From: Caenorhabditis elegans
Lineage: Eukaryota; Nematoda; Chromadorea; Rhabditida; Rhabditidae
DNA length: 64,000 nt
Reading direction: 5' to 3'
Assembly (NCBI RefSeq): GCF_000002985.6
Contig: NC_003281.10
Location: forward strand, 9,176,001 to 9,240,000
Positions 1 to 13,000 of this stretch are shown here, one piece after another; positions within the stretch are counted from its first letter, which is position 1, and each line of letters starts with the position of its first letter. The position numbers and the translations under genes are program-made. A model generated the notes under the pieces. The model did no database searches and was not told where the DNA came from. It saw nothing but the letters and a program-made list of their open reading frames with translations.

Positions 1-3000
1 AGAATTAAATTGAAATTTGTAAAACCATAAAGTTTCATAACATATTTGAAAACCGCAGAGAAAAAGCGGGGAACAGATGATGATACGGAGAAAGAGATGG
101 AAAAGAAGAGGCTCTAGCCCCCCACCTCCTCTTCCTCCCTATTGTGACCAAACAGACAGTACGGGCAGAGGAAGAACCGAGAGATGTAGTGTTGAAGAAC
201 AAGAGACGTAGACAGAACCACACAACGGACAGTAATGGCGTGTGAGCGTTGTAGTATTTGGGGGAGGGGTGACAGGGGGAGAAGGGCGGCAAACGGACAC
301 CATTCTATACTGTGGAAGGGTGTCGTGTGTCCGTATGGTATAGACGATAGCTGACAGGAAAAGGTCCTCTTGATTTATAGACATGTCGTTTTTGCCCGTT
401 GTCTCCGAATTTTTGCGGAGAAAAAAAAATTGTTATCGAAACCTGAATCGCTCTAATTATTTGCTTCCTAAAAATTAAGAAAAGCTTTGAACTTATTCCT
501 GGATTTCTAGATGAACTCCGTGGAATTTGGAAGAAGATTTTTTTAATTGGTCACCACAAAAAAAAATTAGCTTTATACTTAAAAAAAACAGTCGAGCTGA
601 TTTTTTTTCAGGTCATTTTAAAAATGAAAATATATGGTTGAAATTTGAGAACCTGTAGACCTTCTCAAGAAGTTTAACGTTTGCGAAAAACCAAAACTTT
701 TTAATTCAATTATATGGAGAAATTTTCAGTAAAATTTGGTTTTCGGATGTTTTTCAGTGTCTACGCTAGCCTTATTCAGAATTCAAACAAAATTTCAACG
801 AGTTTTCGTTTGATCTGGAAGTTTAGGAAAAAACATCCAAAATTTTCCTTGTAATATATGTACGGTCTAAACTTTGTTGGTAGACCTGCTCATAATTTTC
901 CCAAAAACTAAAAAAGGGATTTAATCTAGACGGTAGTTTTTTATATTCAGAGTTTTTTTTTTAATTTTCAAGATTTTCAAGTGTCCCTGTGAAATAGAAC
1001 TACTAAAAATCGCTCTGTAAGGTTTTAGACAAAAAACCATCTGAATAGACAACAAAACATACAAATGTTATTTTATTTGATACCAAATCAAAAGGTACCG
1101 ACACTGACCCAGTGTTGACTCATAAGACATTGTACAGCGTCATAATGTGTGTTGAAAGCAGAAGACGATCTCTCTAAGTACCTAATAAAACTATTCCAAG
1201 GTTCCGTGTCTTGTGAGTAATTAGTGAGTTTGAAAGGTGAGATTTTGCGCGCAAGATGTAAAGTATAAACGAGAAAATTGGAGCGAAAGGTGGTTAAAGG
1301 GTATGAATAAATGAAGAGGTGGATGAAGACAATGAGGATGAATATTAGTTGCACAGATGTTGTAGGATTTCTTGCATCAGGAGGACATGAAAATTACAAA
1401 AGATTGTAGGTTTACGTAAAAGCGCATGGTATACTACGAATTATTACAAAAATAACTAGATTAAATCAGTTTCAAAATTATTTTCCAACTACTTGCCAGC
1501 TTGAAATCTATGAAAACTATGAAACTATGAAAAAAATCAAGAAAACAAAGGAATAGTTTTTTAACCCTATACTGTAAAAGATCGTTAGTATCTTTCACAA
1601 CTAAAATAATTGAAAATTTGGAAATTACGACAGCCAACTCAAATTTTGATGTAGGAAATTATCAAGACATATATCGTTAAGACCAGGTTAAGTTGATTAT
1701 ATTTCCAAAAACGTTTGAGGACATGGAAACCATTTTCAATTACATTTGCATTTTTTGGAAAACTTGACCCAGGAATTCAAAGCTCCAACGTTCAAATTTT
1801 TCCAAAATCATATTGAAATCCGTTTTTTATTACCTCAATTCCCATTTAAAAAAATGGTACTAATACTGCGATTAAACTCATAAAGCTTTAAAACCAAAAA
1901 GGGTCATTTGGGAGAAGAAAATGTACCAGAGCAATAATAATAATTATTGTGCAAGAATGTCCCGACTTTTGAAGTCCTTTCAAAGTTTAGATAACGTCAG
2001 AGACGCAGAATACGCACAGCAAACGACGACAAAAGTGTCATTCATTGGGTGATAAATTATGAGTTTGGGAAGATGGGAAGAAGAGGAAAAGAAGGGAAAC
2101 AACGATACATCATCATGTGGATTCACATAATGTCAAAGACAACATGAAACTGGAACTTATTTGGTAGTGCTGCTCATTATTTGTGGAGGTCAGAGTTTGG
2201 AGTAGACATTTTTATTCCTCGAAATCTTGAAAATGTTACAGTACTCACGGGTTTAGAAGAATGAGAGATTTGACAGAAATTAGTTCGCTAGAAGGCTGTG
2301 AATTTCGAAATTATTTATTCGTGTAAGAGACAAAACTGTAAGAAATAAGTAGAACTCCAAATCCTTAAAAAAGTATGTGTGTTGATTTCTCGAACTCAAA
2401 TGTTTGGCTGTTCTTGCGCAGTAGTAGCAGCCATCTGTCACCGTGTTTATGAGGATAAGTATATACTTCACCATCACTGAAGGGTGAGCATCTTATGCTC
2501 TCTCTCCCAAGTATGTAAATGTCATGTCTCCTCCCTTCGCCTCAGCCCTCCGTTCATCTTTTCTTTGCCCTTCTGATTGATGATTAATGGTACGGAAAAA
2601 TTGGATGAGATTTGAGGAGATTGCGGCGAAATCTCCCAAATACCGCCACTGGCGAGAAAAAAGTAGTACAAATGGGTGGTCAGGCGGAAATGATATGGTT
2701 GGAAGATCGGTACAAAATTTTGTTGAAAGTTTCTTTAAATCTGCAATTAAAAGTTATTTGAATGAAATATAAAAGAGTCAGTTTTTTTCAGAAGTCTTCT
2801 CGGAACTTTTCTAAAGCACACAGTTCTAAAACATGTAAATTCGAAAAAAAAACCCTAAAACAATAATGGACGTCCGGTTTTTCCGAAAGGAAAAGTCGTT
2901 TCGATGAATGGAAAACCCATCTTTGAGTAGTTTCAGCGTGTTGGATATATGTTGAAAAATGCTCTTATGGCACTTTGGTGTAGTAGTTTTATTCCTTAAA

Positions 3001-5549
3001 TGTTTCAATGAAATATTAATTAGAATAACGAGAATATTTGAGACTCAGCCGTTAGACGTGTTCATCTTAAAAGTAAGAAAGATTTTGATATGAATCAGAA
3101 ATCTTGAGTCCATTAAAAAACTCGAAAACTGCTGTTATTTTGTTTAAAGGTTTCATATTTTTTCCAATGAGTGCATTTCTTATTCACAAATATTTTTTTT
3201 TCAAAATCAATGCACATTCAACCTTCTTAGGATGTTTTATAATCCCCGCTTAATGACATGAGAGCTTTGAAAATATGTGAAATGACGACCAAAAAGCTCA
3301 GGTGTACGCTCTTGGAAAAAAAATTTCTTTCGAAAGTGAGAACTGATAATACCTATTTATCATTGATACAAGCTTATCCGACAGAATAAATTCACTTCTC
3401 TTGTTTTTGGCTTCTTGTAGCTTATTTGCATATTTCAGTTTGTTTTTTTTAAATTATTTTTTGAAAAATTAAATTGTCACTGTTCTGACCGGTTTTTTAA
3501 AATTTAAAATTTGATATCAGAGTACTCATAATCAGATCAAGAACCCATACATGCCTGAGTTGGGATTTTGCGTGCAAAAGCCGTAAAAGATGGTCATGCT
3601 ATGTGAGTTTTTCTAATTCCATTTTCTTTTTGTTGATGTTTTGATGTCATTTTAAACATGGACTGAATGTATTTTGAAATTGTAATAGTTTTTGATTGGT
3701 TAGTTGAAAAACTTTTTTTGTTTCGAAAATTTGATCAAAAACCGGCTCAAATATCAGAGTGCAGATCGGCGCACGTTCGATTTTTAGGCAGTTTTTAACT
3801 TTAACTTTCTAAAACTTTTTAAATTTTTCTATCCAAAGTGAAATTATTTTCAGAAAGTACAAGCATATTTCTATATGTCATATAAAGTTACTGAAAGAAA
3901 TTTTGACACAAAATGGAGAAAAGTACAATTCTGGAAATGTGTCAAAAAATGGTTTCGCACAAATCTGTTGGATTCCATATTTCAAAGATGGCGATTTTGA
4001 AGGACTTTTTCAAAAATGTTGGTCTTCCTTTCAGAAACTTTATATAGACATATAGAAAAATGCTTGTACTTTCTGAAAATAATTTCACTTCGGATCGAAA
4101 ATTTCAAAAAGTTACTGAAAAACTGTTTCGAAATCGAAATGTGACAAGCGCAGATATGCACTTTGATATTTGAACCGGTTTTTGAGCAAAATTTTGAAAC
4201 TTTCCATTCAAAGTGTAGGACCAATTTCTAAAAAATACCTATTGGAAAAAGCAACAGAAAATAGATATAATTTCGTTATAAACTTTTTTATTTGTTTTAT
4301 CTACAAAAATTGATATTTACTCATAAATGATCATAGTGCATATTTCGTAAAAGATTAAACTGAAAATGAACTCTTAAATCTATTGTAAATACTCGCTTGT
4401 TCTTCTCGTAGTTCATCCACCCTCGCATCTGTTACTTCTTGCTTGTCTATCTCTTAACACATCCTCTCATATATCGAGTCATCATTATATCTCCCCGGGC
4501 AACGAGCTGATATAACTGATACTCATTGCTTCTTCTCTTTTTCACTCTCTCTCTTCCTCATACACCTGTGCATCTGCCTCTCTTTGCGTGTCATCCCTCC
4601 TTTTCCGCCTATGCTCAATTTGCTTCTCCAGACAGGGATACTTTTAACGACGAAAAGTTCGTCCTTTTCCTGCACATTATACGTCATTTAGTTATTTAGT
4701 TTCGTGCAACTTTAACGTTTATCATTTTATCTTTATAATACTCGTACTGTTAGTTCTGGCTAACACTTATAGCTCGTCAGACGAACGTTCATAATTTTGT
4801 TCTTTTCTTTTGCTAAATCACTGATATCACATTTGAGCTATGACAAACATTTATCTCAAATTAAAAAAAGAGCTTGGCCCAAAAAAGTCAAAGTTTGCTC
4901 CATAATCCGGTATCTATCCTCCGCCCTCACTTTCCCCAATACTTTCCCAATGAATTTCCGGTTTCTAAATCCTTTTAAAGCTTACTTTCAGATTCTCCAA
5001 AAAATTGGTCACAATTTTTACCTTTTATTTAACTTTTTAGTCGCCATGATCGTCATTATAATATAGAATAATTCAGATAATGTATTTTGTTTATCAGTAG
5101 TGCATTTCATTACTTTACTTTGGCATTTTTTATTTTGGTAGAGATTTTAAGTTGACAACGCTTTTTGCTCACTTTTTCTGTTTGGATCTTGTTGGTCTTT
5201 TCGGAAAAAAAAGAAGTTTTACTTAAAGTAACGTTTTACTCATTCTAATAGTAAGCTTAATGTCATTTATTTTTAAGCTTTGTGGTTCAGGCTGCTCAGC
5301 TTTTTCGTCATTTGAACTTAACTTCTTAAACTTAACTTGAAAAAAAACAAAGAGCAAAAAATGCTGTCAATTTTGAAAGTCGAAAGACAATCGAAATATG
5401 AGCTTTCAAGATTTAGCTGGAAAATTAGAACTTAAAAATCAAAAACATTGTAGAATTAATATATTGAATGATCGCAGTGTTCTTGAATTTGTCAAATTCC
5501 GAGTTTTTGATCCCTTCTATCATTCTCAAAATTTAATTATGTTTCAAGA
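1..5549. other. Intergenic region upstream of cng-1, no supported gene
   Basis: Mostly AT-rich sequence with homopolymer runs. Open frames on both strands are short and lack convincing starts or splice sites. A pyrimidine-rich stretch at about 4400-4660 (CTCTCTCTCTT-type runs) lies roughly 1 kb before the cng-1 start and may be part of its promoter. A long imperfect palindrome occupies 3720-4205. An ATG-initiated frame at 2587 that ends at a possible splice donor is discussed as a possible distal exon. No RNA gene was recognised. Confidence 0.6.
3720..4205. repeat. Long imperfect inverted repeat (~490 bp)
   Basis: The left arm begins near 3720 (AAATTTGATCAAAAACCGG) and the reverse complement of the right arm ending near 4205 reads almost the same (AAATTTTGCTCAAAAACCGG). 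Matching continues inward through blocks containing CAAATATCA, GTGAAATTATTTTCAGAAAG and TACAAGCAT on both arms, to a centre near 3960. There is no coding capacity. The structure fits a palindromic non-autonomous DNA element; I cannot assign a family by eye. Confidence 0.75.
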
Positions 5550-8500
5550 ATGTCAACGGCGGAACCTGCACCCGATCCAACAAATCCATCCACGTCAGGA
5601 TTAGCTCCGACAACCAATGGAATTGGCTCTCCTCCACCTACAGCATCAGCGGCAACGAAGTTCAGTATTTTGACAAAGGTAATAATTATCCTCCCTCAAC
5701 ACACATGCACACACCTACTTCCCACTCACCAACTAATCAATTTTCAAAACGACACATATTTCTTCTTTCAGTTCCTACGACGAAAAAATCAGGTGCATAC
5801 GACTACGGCTCAGCAAAACGAGTTTATGCAGGTATTTTTAATATGTATTAGAAAACGATACAGAATTTCTAGTTCAATAGTGGTTTTCTTACTGAACAAA
5901 AACTTTGAAGCATTATAGAAGTTTGTCTTCAGAAATACATGCCAAATGGTAATTCAAATGCAGTTCAACCAGCGGCCACCGGTGGTCAGCCGGCATCTTC
6001 CGATGGCGGTTCAGCTATTGAAGTACCGCCCCCAAAAGAGAGTTATGCGGTTCGGATACGAAAATACTTGGCAAATTATACACAGGATCCATCTACAGAT
6101 AATTTTTACTATTGGACGTGTGTGGTGAGTTTTACTACCCACATATGAAAATTTGTGATTTATAACATAGAAATTCGGTATACTCGGTTGAATTTTTCAA
6201 TGGAAAAGAATGTGTGCCTCTAAGAAGTAGATTAACTACAACACTTGGTTTTTTTTACATTTTTATCGATCGAAAAAGAATCTAAGAAAATTAGCCACAC
6301 ACTATTTTTCATTTATTTTTGTTTTTGAAATTTGATTGTTTCGTATTATTGTGCCAGAAATCACAGAATTCAAGTCTGCATAATATTTTAATTTTTGCAC
6401 AAAATAATAATTCCAATTATTTTTCAGGTTACTGTAGCATACATCTATAACTTGCTATTTGTAATAGCTCGACAAGTATTCAACGATCTCATTGGACCAT
6501 CTTCCCAATCGTTATGTCGATTCTACAATGGTACATTGAATAGTACAACACAAGTCGAATGTACTTACAATATGCTTACAAACATGAAAGAAATGCCAAC
6601 ATATTCACAGTATCCTGACTTGGGATGGTCGAAATATTGGCATTTTCGAATGTTATGGGTATTTTTCGATCTTTTAATGGATTGTGTGTACCTGATTGAC
6701 ACATTTCTGAATTATCGAATGGGATACATGGACCAAGGTCTTGTGGTTCGTGAAGCTGAAAAAGTTACCAAAGCATATTGGCAAAGCAAACAATACAGGA
6801 TAGATGGTATCAGTCTTATACCTCTTGATTATATACTTGGATGGCCTATCCCTTATATAAATTGGAGAGGATTACCAATTCTTCGACTCAATCGACTAAT
6901 CCGATATAAAAGAGTTCGGAATTGTCTGGAAAGAACTGAAACTCGGAGTTCAATGCCAAATGCCTTTCGAGTTGTGGTCGTTGTCTGGTATATTGTTATC
7001 ATTATTCATTGGAATGCCTGCTTATACTTTTGGATTTCTGAATGGATTGGATTAGGGACGGACGCATGGGTTTATGGGCATCTGAATAAGCAGAGCTTAC
7101 CCGAGTGAGTTTTTAGATTTTATTTTGAAAATTAAAAAGAACCTAACAGTCGAAATATTGAAAATTCATACAAATTAAGAAAAAAATTTTGCGATCGATT
7201 TTGAAATTAACTTAACAGAAATTTTATGTGTTTTTGTTTGAAAACCCAAACATTCGGAGTTACAAATGTATATTTAATTTTTTTTAAAATTTCAATTAAT
7301 TGATTTAAATTGCACTAACTAGGAAGAAAATTGAAGTTTGTGGCTTACTTTTGGAGCAGGCCCGTGTGTAGGCATGAGACAGACGTAGGTCTCCTTGCAG
7401 GCACAAATATATCAATTTTTGGGTTCTCTTTTCCAAACAAAAAGCAAAATAATTTTGTGCATTTTCAGTGATATAACGGATACACTTCTCCGTCGATACG
7501 TCTACAGTTTCTATTGGTCAACCCTAATTCTGACTACGATTGGAGAAGTACCGAGCCCCGTTCGAAACATTGAATACGCATTCGTCACTTTAGATCTTAT
7601 GTGCGGTGTCTTGATTTTTGCTACAATTGTCGGTAACGTCGGAAGGTTAGTAAAGTTTTATGGGTTTATAGAATAACTCAATTAAATTTCAGTATGATTT
7701 CAAACATGAGTGCAGCAAGAACAGAGTTTCAAAATAAAATGGATGGCATCAAGCAGTATATGGAATTAAGAAAAGTTAGCAAACAAGTGAGTATTCTGAA
7801 AATATCAACGTTCTGTTAAAATTCTTTTTGTACTTTGAAAAAAAAAGACACCAATTATGCCCAAAAATCCAAGTGTTATTTCCACAAACAAGTCACTCTG
7901 TTGCAAATAAAAATTTCCAAAAAGAAATATATTCAAAGTATTACAAATAAATATACCCATGAAATATCACATTTGGCTAATTTTTTTTCATAATAATTTT
8001 TCAAGATGCTTCGAACTTCAATTTTTCAGCTGGAAATCCGAGTCATCAAATGGTTTGATTATCTCTGGACAAACAAACAGTCGTTGAGTGATCAACAAGT
8101 TCTGAAAGTTCTTCCAGACAAACTTCAAGCTGAAATTGCAATGCAAGTGCATTTTGAGACCTTGAGAAAAGTCAGAATCTTTCAGGTAAAATGCTTAATT
8201 TTTTTCCATTTACTATAACTCACAATTTTAGGATTGCGAAGCTGGATTGTTAGCGGAACTTGTGCTGAAACTTCAACTTCAAGTATTTTCTCCAGGAGAT
8301 TTTATTTGTAAAAAAGGAGATATTGGTCGAGAAATGTACATTGTGAAACGTGGTCGTCTGCAAGTAGTTGATGACGACGGAAAGAAAGTATTTGTAACAT
8401 TACAAGAAGGTTCCGTATTCGGAGAGCTTAGTATTCTAAACATTGCTGGTAGTAAAAACGGAAATCGTCGAACTGCAAATGTGCGTTCAGTCGGATATAC

Positions 8501-9565
8501 GGATTTATTCGTTTTAAGCAAAACAGATTTATGGAATGCATTGAGAGAATATCCGGATGCACGAAAGCTACTTCTTGCCAAGGGAAGAGAAATTCTGAAG
8601 AAAGATAATCTTTTGGATGAAAATGCACCGGAAGAGCAAAAAACAGTGGAGGAAATTGCAGAGCATCTCAATAATGCGGTTAAAGTTTTACAGACAAGGT
8701 AACCTTTTTCAAGAGTTTTTCAAACATTTGAATGCTGTTTTTTCAAGCTTTTTTTTTGAAACATTGCCAAATTTTCGAAAATTGTTGTCTTTTTGAGAAA
8801 TTTACAGAATTAATGCAGGTTTTTCAAAAAAAACTTGATTTGTTGGGTCATACTAAAGTATCAGTCTCCTATTGAAAGTTTTTAAAGTTATCGAAATACC
8901 GAACGTTCATTGTTTTGAAATATAGGCAATATATGTTTACTTTCAGAATGGCTCGGCTCATCGTGGAGCACTCAAGCACCGAAGGAAAGTTGATGAAAAG
9001 AATTGAGATGCTCGAGAAACATTTAAGCCGGTGCGTTATAAATTTACACATAAACTAAAAATCAAGCTTCTAAATTAGTCTATAGTACGCTTTAGAAATT
9101 TCCGATAAGACTTTAATATTTTAAGGTAATCGGATAGCTTATGTTATACTACTTTTCACAACAGGTTTTTGAAAATATGTTATAATGACAAAATTTAAAA
9201 AAAAAACAAACTTCTCTAAAATTTTGGTAAAATTTTCCACTTGCGAAAACTTTGCCTGGAAAATTTCAAAAATCAAGCGAATGTTTTTATGACATTTTGT
9301 CAGTTTTACTCATTATTCATTTAATTAAAAATCTCGATAGCGCAGCACCATTTTCAAATTATTATTAAATTACAGGTGTTTTATTCCGGAAATTTTCAGA
9401 TACAAAGCCCTGGCGCGCCGTCAGAAAACCATGCACGGTGTCTCAATCGACGGCGGAGACATTTCAACTGACGGTGTCGACGAACGAGTTCGTCCACCAC
9501 GTCTCCGACAAACAAAAACAATTGATCTACCAACGGGAACTGAATCTGAATCCTTGCTCAAATAG
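5550..9565 (+). CDS. cng-1: Cyclic-nucleotide-gated cation channel CNG-1
   Basis: Ten exons: 5550-5678, 5772-5831, 5933-6124, 6428-7104, 7469-7645, 7693-7786, 8030-8185, 8232-8698, 8947-9030, 9400-9565. They total 2202 nt (733 residues) and close in frame. S1-S6 run from about residue 110, with an arginine-rich S4 ([13 protein letters not shown]). The pore reads TTIGEVPSP; the glutamate is typical of cation-selective alpha-type CNG subunits. The C-linker is followed by a cAMP/cGMP-binding domain (about 500-620) with FGELS and RRTA, the phosphate-binding cassette signature. The tail has a heptad-like segment ([11 protein letters not shown]...MLEKHLSRY) resembling a CLZ coiled coil. The channel should open at the plasma membrane on binding cyclic nucleotide, as in sensory neurons. 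The start is the first ATG after a TTTCAAG acceptor-like site. AATAAA lies at 9873. Gene identity is from family recognition. Confidence 0.93.
7105..7468 (+). other. cng-1 intron 4 with degenerate G-rich repeat
   Basis: This 364 nt intron separates the exon ending in S5 sequence from the pore exon. Near 7355-7400 it has a run of GTAGGC/CAGGC-like units unlike the surrounding AT-rich intron, similar in flavour to dispersed TAGGC-type repeats of this genome. A short open frame runs from the intron into the pore exon but is not needed for the protein. Confidence 0.45.
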
Positions 9566-9872
9566 TTATATTTTTTAATTTTTAACTTGGGTCATTTTTA
9601 CAGGAGATTAAAACCTCGAAAGTAACGCTTAAATGTCAAATGCTTTTTAAAATTATAGTTAGTTTTTCAAAAAAAAAAACCAAGAAATTACTTATGTATG
9701 TATATTATTTTTTAATTGTGTCCGTAAAATTTATCTTTTTCTCTCTCACCTAAATTTTTATCTGGTTGATACCGGTATTTTCGAATTTTTTGGTCACTTT
9801 CATACAGCGTTTTAAATTAATATTTTGTTCAACAAAATCCCTCTGTATTTAGAAATCACCTCTGTTTTCCCT

Positions 9873-9878
9873 AATAAA
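9873..9878 (+). terminator. AATAAA poly(A) signal of cng-1
   Basis: This is the first canonical hexamer after the cng-1 stop codon, about 310 nt downstream. It lies about 160 nt before the acceptor-like site of the next same-strand gene. Confidence 0.6.
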
Positions 9879-10030
9879 TCTGGTATTTTTTCTTTCTCGT
9901 ATTATGCATGCCTCGAGAAAATGGGGAGTCATCATCAATGAAGCCTTATTACTATGAGTTTATGGCTTCTAAAGACGTTAATCTGTGCGTGTTGGGAAGA
10001 GTAAAAACTACATTTGGATTCTCGATTTTC

Positions 10031-10040
10031 TCATTTTTAG
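10031..10040 (+). other. Probable trans-splice acceptor before the PPxY gene
   Basis: TCATTTTTAG precedes the first ATG (10077) by 36 nt with no intervening ATG. Its distance from the presumed cng-1 cleavage site (about 150 nt) is in the range seen for SL2 trans-splicing inside C. elegans operons. SL1 or ordinary 5' UTR splicing remain possible. Confidence 0.45.
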
Positions 10041-10076
10041 CTTCATCTTCATTTCAAATAATTTGATTGCTAGGAA

Positions 10077-13000
10077 ATGTGCTTTCAATTACAAGAATAT
10101 TTAACTCCTGGCGTTGTTCTTAAATTCCGACCATATCGGTAAGTCTGTCTAATATGGACGCCAGTTTTTTGCCCAAACTTGGCTCAAATCTTCGATCAAA
10201 AAAATTTTCGTTACAGAAATGTATTCATTGGAATATCCAGCGTTGCAATTTTTTTCGCAATCTTAATAATCGTCGAGAATATTATATTTCTGTCCATCGT
10301 CAGTAAACAGTACGTTTCACACTGTCTTCAAAATCATAAACCCCTCCTTATTTACAGAAGTATCCCACTTCTTCTCATCCCGTATATTCTCTCTTGGGTG
10401 CTGTTCTTTCTTGGATTTTGCTTTGCTCGATTCGCATATCTAATTCATTCGGGTCGTAAAAGCTGTGCATCAGTGATTCCTCTATCCTCTCCGATTGCTT
10501 GGGAGGATAGTCGACCTGTGTCACCTGTGCCGGTTAGTTGATTTTACACTTTATACTTTTGAAATTTTATTTAAATTTGAAAGCTGGAAACCAAACAAGT
10601 ATTAAATATTGAAAACAAATGCGAGTTTTACCCGTTTTGATGCATCATGTCAATTTGAGATCTAGAAACAGTTAAATTTGAAATTATAGCCTTGGTAAAC
10701 TTGTTGAGATCGCCCTGTTGACGTAGACTTGTATGAGATTGGTCTGGAAAGTGTGATGCTATCATGAAACGCAATCAAATATGAAGCCTTACCATTGCTT
10801 TTGGCAGCTTGGTGAAATGTGGTGTCATCCTTTGCTCGCCAACTCGATTTACCATGGCGACAAGACAATAGACGACGGTCTTCCTAACAGTTGATGACGT
10901 AGATTGATACGCCTGAAAATGTTATGAGTTCCAATTGAGTTTGCTAAAGTTTTCGTGACTCACTTTAATAATCGTTGGAGTGATATCATCTACAATATTA
11001 TTCAACTCCTCTGCTGGAAGTTCCTCAAATAATCGTGTTACCATTTTAAGAACTAGAGAAGCTCTTTCATCGTCGATAGGTTCTTGATTTAGAATAACTT
11101 TTGCAATATTAATAATATTTGAAAGTGGTAGATGAGTTGCCAATGTTCTCAAACAATCTTCCACAGCAAGAGCCGTTGTTGCGTCGTTCGTATTTACAGC
11201 TGCATCCAGAACTTTGCACACTGCCATTTCAGTCGAATCAAACAGTTTTGCAGCTTGCGCGGTGCACATCTTCCCGAGAATTCGTAGGCACATTTTCTTA
11301 TTATTTTCTGATCGACTTTTTGAAAGAATTTCGAATAAGTTGAGAAGAAGTTTTGCATAACACTGCTCCCACACACCGAAACCTCCATCGCAGATCATCA
11401 TGTAAATAGAGCTTATTGCACTTTCTTGCTCATCCGCGTTTTCAGAGCTTCTCATCTTTTGTAGGAGGTCTTGAACGTTCTGGATTTTTTCCAGTGTATC
11501 AGGTGGGAGTGTGACAGTGGAGTTTAGCTGGAAATGTTGAATATTAAACTAGGAAAAAGAAAATTAAAAAAATGTTATTTCAATCATTTTAATTGAAATT
11601 TAGTGACGTAACATATGCAAATATTTGTTTTATCTCAAAATAATTGTTATTTTAGTTAGAACATTTGGACAAATGTTCAAAAATTTCCTAAAGGTTGAAA
11701 ATTGCCGAAATAAAATCCAACAAGTCTTCAAAATGTTTTAATGGAAACTTTAAACTTTCCGACAACTTTTTCAGTGTTTTTTCAGACTGAAATAAAAATT
11801 ATTTACAGATAAATCAAATATTTTACTATATTCTCTCTTTAAATTTTAGTAAAAAATTTTGCTATTTAATACGAAATAAAATGTTTTTAATGTTTTTTTT
11901 TCTATTTACTCAACGAAACTGGAAAATTAAATTCTAAAAATTGAATAAATCTATAATTATTGAGAGAATAAAAACACTCACATTAACTTTCTCCATGAGC
12001 CTTGACGTTGATTGCTCTTCTAGCCTACTCAATGCCAGATTGTTAGAGATATTGAGCGAGCCGAGATTGACGCCAGTTCCGCCTTTTCGTGCTCCAAACT
12101 CGGGTAGACCGAATGATGTTGACTCTTTTTGGAAAGAAGTGTTGCTTGTTTCACGAGAAGCCGTTGCTCCAGAGTTGGTTGCGATGTTGTTGCTACTGCA
12201 AAAAAGTGATGAGCCATGTCTATGGGGAGTTTGAAGTCATTTCTCATTTCTCATAACGAATGCATGACCATACTGAACAAACCTTATTCCATTTTCGAGT
12301 CCATTTCTCTGAAGTGTTTGGTGTATCCAGTTCTTCTGCTCACTGTCAAGATCGCTAATTAGTGCAGAGAAATCAGCGACATTAACACAAAACATGGAGC
12401 AAATCGCTTTCTCAACATGTGGTGTTAGTAGAATTGACAGTCTAGGATCAGAGGCCCATGTGAGCATTTTTCGGATTGCGGTCTTCAATTCTTTAGCATT
12501 AATGGATGCTCCAGGTTCCGTATACTCATCTAGCAGACTTGTCAAATACTCCAGCAGTACAACACGAGCCTGAAATTTTTTTTGAAAATTATTTAACAAT
12601 TCTTAAAAATGATGTATTTTTAAAAATCTAATGGGAAAATACCAACCTTTGGAACCATCAAATGTATCGGATCGCACATTAGCTCGCAGACTGTGACAAG
12701 TTGGTGATGAGCATTGAAGCATTCAAGGATGACGTTCAAAGTATGACCAATTTGTTTTTTAGTGTTGGGCAGAGTTTCAGCGGCTTTCCGAGCAAACAAT
12801 TTTGCAAGAGCTAATCGAAGCCATTCGGATAATCGACTACTATGGGTTCGAACGAATATAGAGTAGATCTCAAGAACCATCTAAATTTGAGTTATTTTTT
12901 AAATAATCAAAGCACTCTTCTGAATCAGCTTACGGTATTTGAAGCATCCGAAAGCAACCGATTTAGACAATTTCCAATGTTTTTGATCTCAATTGGGTTT

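Noticed and set aside
35..384. Overlapping - strand frames at the left edge
   Set aside because: Low-complexity translations, no splice signals, and mutual overlap in different frames.
1088..1354. 88-codon - strand frame with a hydrophobic start resembling a signal peptide
   Set aside because: Its apparent first codon is GTG and no in-frame ATG exists before the upstream stop. The hydrophobic look comes from a pyrimidine-rich tract, and no convincing acceptor precedes it.
8279..8671. 130-codon - strand frame inside the cng-1 nucleotide-binding exon
   Set aside because: Antisense shadow of a well-supported conserved exon.
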